Positions 23,794-34,440 of a DNA stretch of 64,000 bases are shown here, piece after piece. Position numbers and translations under genes: made by a program. The notes under the pieces are model-generated. The model ran no database searches and was not told where the DNA came from. It was given only the letters and a program-made list of their open reading frames with translations. This stretch comes from Grammothele lineata (Eukaryota > Basidiomycota > Agaricomycetes > Polyporales > Polyporaceae). The stretch is taken from positions 186,001 to 250,000 of the forward strand of contig NDFF03000382.1 of NCBI GenBank assembly GCA_002150815.3, written 5' to 3'. Each line of letters starts with the position of its first letter. Position 1 is the first letter of the stretch.

Positions 23794-26700
23794 CGGGAGC
23801 CACTGTGCTATAGAGAGCGAATACAGAGTTTGGTCCGAGGAGCCGAGATTGTGTCGCAGATCACTGACCACCGAGCGGTGATAGAGGGAGTACGCGCAGC
23901 GTAACCAAGAAGCGGGCTGAGAGGACGGCAGGGGGAGATGGAGGGGGGAAAACACGGACGAACACGGGGCAAGAAAAAGGCGGGGTGAACATGCACGCTT
24001 CACGGGCGGGCGCGAAAGACAAGTGAGGGACCGCTGTCGCGCGTCCGATCATCACATTCTGCCACAAGCCCAGAGCGACGCTTTGGGCCCAAACACGCCC
24101 GGGAACCACAAAAAGGGGCGCAAAGAGACAAACTCACGTGCAAGCGCAAAGGGCATGCAAAGCGGCGGGGAAGCGGGAGTTGAGGGGAAGGTGAGACCGG
24201 ATGTGGGAGCCGGTCGTCGCGTGGGGGTGCTGAAAGCGGGAACGTTATAAAGATCGTCAGTGAGCTCGTTAAGATTTACAGAGGAGGGGGAGCGGGGGCG
24301 ACGCGACGTTGCAAACGTCGCGGGCGGGCGGGGGGAGGAGGGGAGAAAGTGCAAGGCCGAATAGAGATATAAGAGACCCGGGGGGCCGGGGCGGGCGAAT
24401 AGGCGCGGAAAGTTGATGGGAAGGGACAATGAGCGACTACAACATCCTGAAACGACCATAATCACCCGATAATAATCCCAGCCTGTCCAGATTGTTATCG
24501 ACCGCCCCCGTCACACAGCATCAGATGCCTCGTGTGCGGCCCCGAGCATGCTCGTCTCCACCGTCCCCAGCCTTGGTTATGACATCGTCCCTCGCAAGAG
24601 TCCCTCGCGCAATCATTCCATGCTATCGTCTTGCGCGCGTCCCAAACACCCCGTGGCGACAATACGGGCACGCGGCTCGGAATGCAAGCTGAGACCCGGG
24701 CCCCCGCTCAAGACACAAGCGCCCGCAAGCGTGCCAGCGGCACAGCGCCGATCGCCCTGGCCCCCCGAGAGTTCCCACGGCCCACGTTCCACGACGCCGC
24801 CGCGCCCAAAGATGGAAAGCGATATTGACGACGCTCACCTTCGATCGCAGTCCCTCTTCACTCGCCTGAACTCTTGTTGTCTATCGATCTCCGGCAATCG
24901 ACTCGTCGCGATTCGACCAGCTGCGAGCCTGTAAAATCTGCCGCACAAGCAAGTTCAGTCTTCACCCGATCACCGACGCCCCAACAAGACCAAGACACCA
25001 GCAGCACTCACTACGACGAAGACGTCTTGAGCTTTCTTGCGCAAGGACCGAGATGGCGAGGAGGGAATCCAAGGAAATTAGGTGCCAACCTTATTCAATT
25101 AATCTTTTCTTGCTGTGCGATACTGGCCGATAGCGACCGAGACGAAGGAGTGACAGGGGTTGGTAAACGAGAGACTTCGGGCAAGTGCCGTCTTCTATGA
25201 GAGAGGGGCTGCCGCAACGAGGTCGTCCACGATGAAGAGGACACCACGCCCTGGTCGAGCCGGAGATGCGGAGAAGGGAGGGGGGGGAGGCAGGGGGGCG
25301 GGCACGGAGTGAGAAGTCGGGTCCAGAGAAGGATCCTGTTCTGCACTCTGTGGCGGCGAATACCAGCGGGGTGCCGCCTGCAGGAAGCTCGCTGGCAGAA
25401 GGGGGAGGGTGTGGAGAGAGAAGAGCTACGCTGGCTGTCGACGACCGAGTACTTAGAGGTAGTGGTGCCGGTGCAACGTAGCTGGCGGATAGGTCAATCA
25501 CAACGCACAAAAGGCGTGTCCCGCTTAGATTTCTTGTGCGCCGACTCTAATCTGTCTAGAGTTCGCCGGACCCTTTGCCAATTGGCCCATTTCTGGCCGC
25601 AGCCTCGAACACGTTGTCTGCCTGCAGGCAGCTGCTGTGACCAGATCCGGTTCATAACTTATGATTTAGGTAAGCTCTGCTTCCACCGTCCGACAGCTCC
25701 GTGTGCCGAGGAACGATCCCGCCTTCCGCGGGCCGTTCGAGCAATCCGTTTACTTATCCATGACTTGCAACCAGACGCGGTGACGCTTTGCAGCTCCTTC
25801 TCTTACCCCACCTGCGCTCCCGCACAGCGAGCATATCGCAGAGCCGACACCGCCAAACGGCCTAGTGCCTGGGTTGCATCATCATCAGTCGGGAAGATCA
25901 AGTATGCACGCTTGGCTGTCCTGGACGCTCACAGTGTCCTGGTCCGGTCGCACGTCCTCTAAGAGGGCCCGGCCGCGGCTGTAAGGAGCTTGCGGCTTAC
26001 CGGTTGCGAATGTAAGAGATATCCCGCCCGTCGAGAATAACTGGCACGAGACGCCTGCTGATTTTGCGAGCACCATCGTCTCAGGCCAGGACGTCTTCTC
26101 TTCACCACGCTCCGCTCTCAGGACCCGGATTCCCATCAGCCGTGTTATCGAAATCCATCATCGCGCTCGTCTCCGCTGAGCCAACATCGAACGTACAGTC
26201 AACGCTGCGTGACCGGGGCGCTGCGCGCATACTAGTTGACGTACTCCTGACGTCGCGCACAGAACCCCCAAGGCGAGCGCGTCCGCCGCTGTCAGCCAGC
26301 GTACATTCTTTCTGATTCCGCCTGCCACTCATAGTCGCCCGCGCCATCGTGGCATACCACGGCCGCCTTGGGGGTCGCGCTGGGCCGCCATAGGCCGCCA
26401 TCGACGGCGTCCCCGACCCTGTCGGGGGGCGTGCGGGGTCGGGCAACGTGCCCAGCTACGCCCCGCGATCATCACCGAGCATATATTGAGCGTATATCAC
26501 CGCCCTTCGCCCCTGCGTCTTAGCTGACCTGACGCCGACCGCCCCACTCCTGTCTTGCGACGTTCACGCGCCACGACACGCCCTATGGCCAAATACTGAC
26601 GGACATCGTCGCCGCGGTGTCCGACCGCACAGGAATATTCATGCCTCACTCGCGGCCGGCATTGCTCCGCGACGGCTTGACCGTAAGACCCTGCGCGCCG

Positions 26701-29165
26701 GGCATAGTCCTCCTAAAGCCTCTTCTGGGCTCGATAGTTGCCCGCGGTCGCGCCCCACCGACCACCGTGCCGTCTCTGCCCTGCTCCGCGTCGCCACGCC
26801 TTGGAATCGCCTTGGGCGGCGAGCAGAAATCGACGCGCGAAGGCCCCGCTGGACGCGCGCGCATGCGCAGGGTCCATCCGGGCGTGTGCGAGAGGCAATT
26901 GGCAATCCTCATGTGAGGCCGCACCCCGAGAATGGCAGCGCCCTGGCTGCCCCAGACGTCTGCGAAGGGCGCTAGGGGTAGGAGGCCCGTTCCAGAGACG
27001 GCGTACGTACGACGCGCCACCAGAGAACTCGGCGGGCGCGGGGATGGAGGACGTCCATCAGCAGCTTCTAGCTCGTTGGCGCAGCTAACGCGGCTTTATT
27101 GCACGCAGAGCCCGCGTCGCAGCGACGCTTCCCTGGCCCGGCGTTGGGTGCTGTGCGAGTTGCGTCTTGTGCACACCTGCGGAAGATCCCGTCTGTATGG
27201 AATGATGGCAGTACATTCGATATTGTCTTCGCAAGTATACTGCCTCCGCTGCAGGCTCAAGGGGAAGCTTATTCCATTTGAGCCCTTCGTGCATCCCACA
27301 TGTATCCGCCTTTCGTCTATCTGAGAGACGTACGCTCTTGTGTTCCCGCGCCTTTTGAATGCCTTTATACCGGACTTCTCGCCTTCGCCTACATTCCCGT
27401 AACCGCACCCGCGCTCCGTGCTGCACGTGAGCAGCTAAGCGGATTGACGACCTTCGACTCGCTTGGAGAGGGCTGGACTTGCTTGATCGTCAAGCGGTTA
27501 AGCTGTTCGAATGCCAACTACTCAGAATATTCCGCCCCCATCCTCTCCATCTGCGCTGCCAGAGCCCGCACCAAGCCCGGTCGGACGCACCGCGGCCTGG
27601 TGCGAAGCCTACGATCAGGCTCTTCTTCTCGCACGACGGTCGTACGTCGTGCGCGCGACGCGTTCTATTACTCCCAGCCGCTTCGCGCGCGCTTCGGCGA
27701 CAACTGTAGCGCAGCCATTGGCCGGCCTTGTGCGCGAGCGGTGGGAGTCTGGTCAATATAACAAGCTTCGTGCCCGCGCGGGCGAACGCTGGGCGGTATC
27801 TGATAGCCCCCGCGCACGCGACGCCCTTGTACGTTGTCTCCATTCCCGCTCGTGGGCCCCGGGCGTGCTTCTCCCCCCGAATGGCAGTCTGAAGGCGTTG
27901 GGTGCCGAGGACGGGCCAGGGCCGCGCTGCTGACCAAGTCTGCCCTTCCCACATCCCCGCCATGCGGGCACTCCCTTGCCCTTCCGGATCTCCGGATCAG
28001 ATTCCCCTCCCGAGATCCTCGGGAGCGCGCCGGCTACCATCGGCTAGCAGATCCTTGGTTCTCGGACTCGGCCTACGTGGCCTCTCCCCAAGCTTCCAAG
28101 AAAGCGCATGCTCGTTCTGGATTATCGAGTTCTGCTCGACAACGCACTCGCAATGCTTCCAAGACCGTCCGAGGGCCATCGAGCAGTCTGTCGGACGGGA
28201 CGGAGGAAAAAAGCGAGGATCTGCGGGGATGTTGATCGGGAAAGACATCAGGGCTACATGATCAGGCACGCCGGACCGACAACGGGGATCAGGTCTTTCT
28301 AAATCTGGTTTTCAACGACGTCACCGGTCCCGCTTCCTGTGACACCGGCGCCTGTCTGCGCCTGTGAGATGCGAGGAGGGACCGCATGTACTCGTTCGAG
28401 TAACCATCGCGCGTGTCTGTTGCGGCCAGCATCCGACGCCCTTGAATCGCTAAAATGCAGGCACAGGTGCCACCGGTCTTGATGGTAGCGAATACACCAG
28501 GCCACTTGGTGTGGGAACCGTCCCGCCATCAAGCCAACGAATGGTGCCACGAATGACATATCGCTAGTCCACTCAGAAACGAAGGCATTGCATTCTCTAT
28601 CATGCAAGTGTATGTCTAGGCGGCGTGTAGCAACGCCTGTCTTCCAGAGTGAAATGATGACCTTCAAGGTGAGTATGTTCCTACCAACTAACCACGCAGG
28701 TAGTTTTCGATGTCCCATCGGGACCGCGCCGGGTCGTGGATACACACATATGTACGTACGCTTCCGATGCGTCCACGGCCGTAATGTGATATGCCAACAG
28801 ATGCGCAAAGTCCGAGCCTTGAAGAGACACAAAACTGACCATAGTTGGAATGGGGGACAGTGTACTCACCTTATATTTGTTAGGCACTTCAACTCTAGAC
28901 AGAGCCCGGGCCTTACGAACAGCGCATACGTCACAGACTAATGAGACCCAAATATGCGTGTGTCAAGATTAAGTACAGCGGCGATCGTTTACCATGACAA
29001 AAGAGACGCAAATAGGTGAAAATATGAAGAGCGAACGAAAGAGCGGAGTATGCAGTTACATGGAAGGAAAGGGAGGGAAGAGGGATGCGTGAACAGTACA
29101 CGTTCGGTGAGGTGCCACACACAGGCGCAGTCCAGTCTAGTCCGCGACGGTCGGAACAGTACCAT
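23794..29165. other. Gene-poor stretch of 5.4 kb
   Basis: Upstream of the cyclin and downstream of the 4E-T-like gene. The first 700 bases are pyrimidine-rich on the cyclin coding strand and look like a long promoter or leader; a possible leader intron runs from a GTGAGT at about 24138 to a CAG near 24061. Beyond that I find only unmatched open frames, the best being a 140-codon plus-strand frame from 27511. I see no inverted terminal repeats, long terminal repeats or tRNA genes. Confidence 0.45.
24010..24017 (-). promoter_or_regulatory. E2F/SBF-like site upstream of the G1 cyclin
   Basis: On the coding strand of the cyclin the sequence reads TTTCGCGC, a full match to the E2F consensus TTTSSCGC and overlapping the yeast SCB core CGCGAAA. 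It lies about 217 bases upstream of the chosen ATG. G1 cyclin genes are classic targets of this factor class, so position and motif fit; a chance match in GC-rich DNA cannot be excluded. Confidence 0.35.
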
Positions 29166-32100
29166 CTACTCTCTGTGGCTGCCCATCAAGAGCGCCATCA
29201 GGTCCTGCGTCGACTGCGCGTTCACGGGCATGCCCTGCTGTTGCTGCAAGTGCGACTGCAGTACGTGCGGCACCATGTGCGGCGGGATGTGCTGCTGTGG
29301 CTGTTGCTGCTGGCGCATCGGGAGGTGCGGCAGCTGCCCAACAGGCCCGCCGTGTTGGGGGCCGCCAAACCCGGGTCCACCGCCACGCATGCCGCCACCG
29401 CCACCACCACCGAGGTTACCCTGGGGGAGGCCCAGCAATTGTGCCTGGTTCGCCGAGCGTAGGTCGAGGTTGTTCGGGCCCAGCCCGCCCATAGGGTTGA
29501 TGTTCTGTTGGCCGGGAGGCCCACGCAGGGGCTGATTTCCGTTGAAGCCCATCCCACCCTGGTGAAAGGTGTTGTACACCTGCTGAGCGGGCGTCGCGCC
29601 GTGCAAGCCACCCCCTGGGAGGCCGACGCCGGCTCCCATGTATTGTGAAGGATCGTGCGGGGGACGTCCTCCGAGATTCGCAAGCCCTGGTGGAAGGCGC
29701 TGCGAGGGTGGTTGAAGAGGGTTCTGTGTAGAGATAGGCGAGGCACCACGGAACTGCTGCTGCATAGGTAGGCCACCGTTGCGGAGCAAGCCCGTTGGTT
29801 GCTGGTTGAATATGGACGGTGCGGGTTGGTTGTACAGTTGCTGCTCTAGGTGACGCTGCTCGCGGAGTCGCTGGACGTTAAAATGAAGTGGGTCGTCGAT
29901 CTGCTCGTTGAAGAGTACACCGGCGGGTTCGCGACTGCGAGAACGTGGAGGAGCTGGGCGGAGACCAGGAACAAGACCGTCCGGGACGAAGTTCCTGTCG
30001 TCTAGACGACTGTCGTATAAAGACTCGAGACGGCTCTGCGCAAGCTGTTGCTGCTGAAGCTGCTGTTGCTGCTGTTGCTGCAATATCTGGAGTTCGAGCG
30101 TAGACTGGGGGAATTGACCGCCGCCCGGTGGTATACGGCCGGACTGAGGGATCTGTGGTGATCCACGATGGCTCTGTACATGAAGGTCAATTTACCAAAC
30201 AAACCCCGCGACGCTAGCACGTACCTGCGCGGAGTTCTGTAGCATCGCGAAAATATCTTCCATAGTTCGTTCCTCTCGTGGCGTTCCCATGCCTCCCATA
30301 GACATAGATACTTGCCGCTGATTGGGGTGCGGTATAGTGGGAGGGACGTTCGGCCCTTGCGGACCAAGACGAGGAACAGCAACCTGGGCATCCCTCGTCT
30401 TTGAATCAAAGAACTTCGCAAACCGGCTGCCTTTGTTCACAGCGTAGTTCGCACCGCCAAGAACGTTGTTCAAAGCCGAGTCCATGGGCCCTCCAGAAGG
30501 GAAGCCACCGGGCTGCGGCCCTCCTAGGTCGCCGTAAGGCGAGCCTGATTCGCCGGGGAGTCCGAGGATTGCGCGTTCGGCGGCAGACGAGCCGGATGTC
30601 CGACGGAGGCCCTCATTCATCTGGCCTAGGTGTAAACCCTCCCGCATATCCTCTAGCGGCATGTTGGGCTGAGAGCCGTTACTGAGGGGCGAATAGCTTC
30701 TAATCCCACGAGAAGCCTCTGAAGGATTGACCCGCGCACCACCGAACTGCATGTCGTTGGACATTGCCTCCGACATATGGGGAATGATGCCCGATGCACC
30801 AGGTGTAAGGCCATGCTGGTGGGGGGCCGTGATACCTGGCGGCGGGAGTTGATTCAAAGTGGGAGAGACGCCTACAGCGCTCGAAGGAACACGTGACTTG
30901 AGCGCAAGCACACGAGAACCAGGTGGAGGGTTGAATGCGTTGGTGGAAGGACTGGGCACGGAGAGGTCGACAGGAGTCATGAGAGGGAGATTAGATGATG
31001 ACAAGGAAATACTAGAGGCAGCTTGAGCTAGACGTGGGCCAACGACTCTCGAAGTCTCCAAAGGACGGTCGAGAGCAGGGCTGGAAGTCTCAGAAGGACG
31101 AGATGACTCGGGCGCACCCGAAGACAGAGTCGCAAGTATTGATGATGGGCCTGTCTGGATCGCACCCGTGTCAAGGTGAGGCGAGGGCTTGTCGTTTTCT
31201 TGCGCGAGAGCGGTTTTTGAGGAAGCATCAATGATGCGTTGAGCGACCGTGGCAGGATCTGCTTTGGAGCATCAGCATCTGAAAAGAAAATCAATATGCT
31301 TGCAGTGAACAAACCAGCGAGGTTGACGGTGTCGCTTTTTTGGCTCTGAACAGACGGACTGGCCGAAATACCAGGAGGACCAGACTCTAGTAGGGCGTGG
31401 TTTGAAAGGCCGTTGTGCGACTTCTCGCTTTCTTTCTTCTCCGCCTCGCGCTTCATCATCATCTTGAACAACTGAATCTCATCCATGGGCGTGTCCGACG
31501 TCGTCGAGTGAGCAGCAAATAGTTTGTCGGAGGCACTGTTGGTATCGATAGCCTTGGCGTCGTCTGCAATGGCTTCACCCTTTTCCTTGCGCTCCTTCTC
31601 TTTCATGCCCTTCTTCCACGCTTGAATACCGTCCAACTCGCCGTCGGCGCCCTTGCCACCCAGGATGCCACCGCCCGGCGTCGTTGGGACATATGTCTCC
31701 ATCCACGCGGGCTCAGCCTCACGATCCTTGTCACGATCCCGCCGGTCATCCTTGTCCTTGCCATCGTCTCCACCAAGTCGCCGGTCACGGCCATTACGGC
31801 GGTTGCGCACGTCGCGATCATCCCCAGCAGAAGGACGTTCTCTATCGCGGTCGTCAAATCGATTCCACTCACGGTCTCGCTCGCGATCGCGTGCCTCTCG
31901 TTCCCGCCTGGCAGCTATCCGCTCGTCCCTCCGACCGTCGTCCCGCCACCGCCTGGGATCTTCTTCAGCATCGCGGTCCAGATCACGGTCCCGGGTGCGG
32001 CGACCATAGTCGAACCGATCGCGATCGCGGTCACGGTCATAGCCATCGTCCCAGTCACGCCGCCCGTGGTCGTCGCGTTCGCGCCGGTTGTCATCCTTCT

Positions 32101-33339
32101 CTCTTCGGTCGTCACGGTCGCCATCACCACGACGCTCTCGAGGGCGGTCACGATCCTCCCGGTCGCGGTCACGGTCGCGTCGACCAGCCGACGGGTCTCT
32201 CCTAGATCTAGAAGTCTCGCGAACTCGAGAGCGAGGTCGGTCGCGAGTGTCACGATCTCGACGGGAGTCAGCGCCTGAACGATACTTCAGCCATTAAGAG
32301 ATTACACCGATTGTATGCACTCACGATCATCTCTCCCCGCTCTATTGGGTTCCGCACCTAGGTGCCGAGGTTTAGCGAAGAACGTTATACGTAGGGACTT
32401 AAGGCACGTACCTCTTCGCCAATCGTCGCTACTTTCGCCGGCCTTTCGCTTCGGTGCATCGCGACCCTCTCCACGACGGCTGGTTCCTTGAGCTTGACTG
32501 AGTCGCGCTGAAGAAGTACCAGAAAGATGCGGCGCAACATCGCGCTCCTTATTTCGTAGATTGGACGCAGATGAGAGGGCGAGGCGGTCACGATCGTACT
32601 TGTCGGAGAGCTAAAACATGGCTAAGGACAAGGTTGTCGAGTGGTGCAGAGAACGTACGTTACGCAAACGTTCTTGCCCTTCACGATCACGGAGGTCGCG
32701 TTCACGCTCACGGTCGAGGTCTTTGTCGCTTGCCCTCTCGGTAGTACGGATTGATTGGTGACGGAAGTTGCCCATTTGCGAGGGCTGCGAGAGACCGGAA
32801 CGGAATGATGCTCGAGCGGTATCTGGCATACCTCCAGGATGAGTACTCGTAGAAGATGTCAAAGGGAAATGCATACCACCGTCGTCCGCATCCCTACGGA
32901 AGCTGAAAAATATAGTCAGACGGGGGATGTCCTAACCCAGCAGAACATTTACTTGCCGACGATCCCTAGTGCTTGTGGCTGCAGATGTTTCCGACTCTTT
33001 CTTACTGCCGACTTGCTCGTTCCAATCACTGTACGCAGCCCATTACGATGAGATGAAGTAGACGTTGCAAACAACGCACCCGAACCAATCCTTCAGGAGC
33101 GGCATGTCCGTCGGGACGATGACCATAGTAGATTTAGAAAGGTGAAGAAGTTCATAGCGAGTATAAACGTAGAGAGGGCGTGGAGACGTTTCTGCAGTTT
33201 TCTTGTCATCTGTCACAGGCTCGTCTTGCAGAGAGACATTTGCTACAGCTTTGACGACGTCCTCGACGGCGGCGGGACTGGGTTCTGTGGAAGTAGTAGA
33301 GGGGCCTGGAGAAGAAGCAGTCACGTCTTGAGCAGCCAT
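29166..33339 (-). CDS. 4E-T (eIF4E transporter)-like mRNA regulatory protein
   Basis: Long low-complexity protein that I assign to the 4E-T/Cup group: eIF4E-binding translational repressors of P-bodies. Eight exons: 33080-33339, 32957-33028, 32659-32902, 32412-32610, 32325-32357, 31315-32274, 30225-31258 and 29166-30173, giving 1269 residues. Residues 59-65 (YTRYELL) are a canonical eIF4E-binding YX4L-phi motif, close to the YTKEELL of animal 4E-T. The order after that also matches animals: an Arg/Asp-rich segment, an EPAWMETY string, GSRFAKFFDSK, then MEDIFAMLQ. The C-terminus is Gln/Gly/Pro-rich and ends QDLMALLMGSHRE. Intron 2 has a GC donor, and exon 5 is only 33 bases. RNA- and P-body-related roles follow from the family, not from any catalytic domain. 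Confidence 0.75.
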
Positions 33340-33575
33340 GCGGGCGAGATAGGTGGAGGATGGTGTGGAGGATCTGCGGTGGAGGAGCAGACGAGTTAGA
33401 CGTTTTCCGTGTCAGCGCGAGTTGCTCTACGCGAAGGCACGCGACAGACGCCCATGCTTTCCGCCCTGGATCTCGTGGCCAGCCTTTGTTCCCGGGTTAT
33501 TCCTCCACTTCCTCCTCGCCATCTACTCATTCAGCTCGCAGTCTGGGACTGCGCGAGGCCGTCCAGCCCCATGCG
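33340..33575. promoter_or_regulatory. Divergent promoter between the 4E-T-like and LYR-motif genes
   Basis: The 236 bases separate the two start codons and probably serve both genes. The LYR frame is open further upstream to an ATG at 33360, so its true start, and this boundary, could lie further left. Confidence 0.35.
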
Positions 33576-33931
33576 ATGCAACACCTGACCTTGAAGCATT
33601 TCATCCTCAAACAGCGCGCGCTCAATCTCTACCGGCAGGCTGTTCGTGCGACACGCTGTACTGAGTTCATTTGACGATATATTCCTCTCTCTGGGCTTAC
33701 ACTGCGTGCAGCCATTCCAGATCCAAGCACTAGAGCCGAGACTATAAAGTGGATTAGGGGCGAATTTGAGCGCGGCAGACACGTCAGCGATGTTGTACGT
33801 CACGGACTTAGTCTTATCTCTACTTACTCAATGTATTCGGCTGGCCGCAGATGTTGATCGAGGATAGGATTTCCTCGTATCGCAGAGAGTTGAAGCAACT
33901 ATTTCCCGGAGGAAGTTTTCTCGCCTCTTAA
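33576..33931 (+). CDS. LYR-motif mitochondrial protein (LYRM2-like)
   Basis: Small protein of the Complex1_LYR family, which act in the mitochondrial matrix with acyl-carrier protein as assembly factors for respiratory complexes or Fe-S transfer. Three exons, 33576-33657, 33712-33794 and 33851-33931, encode 81 residues. The sequence starts MQHLTLKHFILKQRALNLYR, with the LYR tripeptide at residues 18-20, then RAETIKWIRGEFERGRHVSD and MLIEDRISSYRRELKQLFPG. The LTLKxFxxxQ...LYR and the KxWIRxEFxxxR pattern follow human LYRM2, and the length is usual for the family. The minus strand has a longer open frame over the same DNA, but it is a shadow. Which complex it serves is not certain. Confidence 0.85.
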
Positions 33932-34440
33932 CATCAATTAACCGATACCGTTCCAACGAACATTGCCCTTCTCGCATAATTCCTTGAAACCGCGTGCTTT
34001 TGTACTCGTCTTATGGATCATTCTAAATTGAGAATGCGAGCCCACGAATTAGAGCGTAAGCAAAAGGTGTCTCCCCCTAAATTGAGGTTGTTTTGCCAAG
34101 TTTATCCGAACCTATGATGTAGGTTTGTAGGTTTCCCGGATATCTCTAGTGCATTTATTGTGCTGCGGTAGCGACTGAGCTGAACTAGTATTGATCCGAT
34201 ACTGGACACGGTCGATTCTGCTGGACAGAGAACAGCGACTTCACTCTTACAGTCACGGCTCGAGAATATCTGCGTCCCAGTGTTCTGTATCGACGACCTT
34301 GTGGTACGGTTTTATGCACTCTAGTGCAACGTCGAACCTGTTCAAGTCCTCATATATTGTTTTCAGATCACTCAGGACCTCGATTTCGTACCTTTTCCTT
34401 TCCCAAACGCCTCCCCTTCCCGCCGGAGTTTTCAGCCATC
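33932..34440. other. Intergenic, upstream of the first RdRP
   Basis: AT-richer than its surroundings. It should contain the 3' end of the LYR gene and the RdRP promoter. Nothing else recognised. Confidence 0.5.

Noticed and set aside
24052..24465. Minus-strand frame upstream of the G1 cyclin
   Set aside because: It could be leader sequence or an upstream open frame, but its residues are low-complexity and do not join the cyclin in frame, so I do not call a gene.
27511..27933. 140-codon plus-strand frame in the gene-poor stretch
   Set aside because: No recognisable domain, and the opposite strand is equally open, which points to GC composition.
28639..28830. Intron-like pattern with short exons (MMTFK, then VVFDVPSGPRRVVDTHI)
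   Set aside because: The first intron would be only 31 bases, shorter than any trusted intron here, and no homologue is known.
33531..33803. Minus-strand frame of 90 codons
   Set aside because: It begins with GTG rather than ATG and lies antisense to the LYR-motif exons, which have clear homology.
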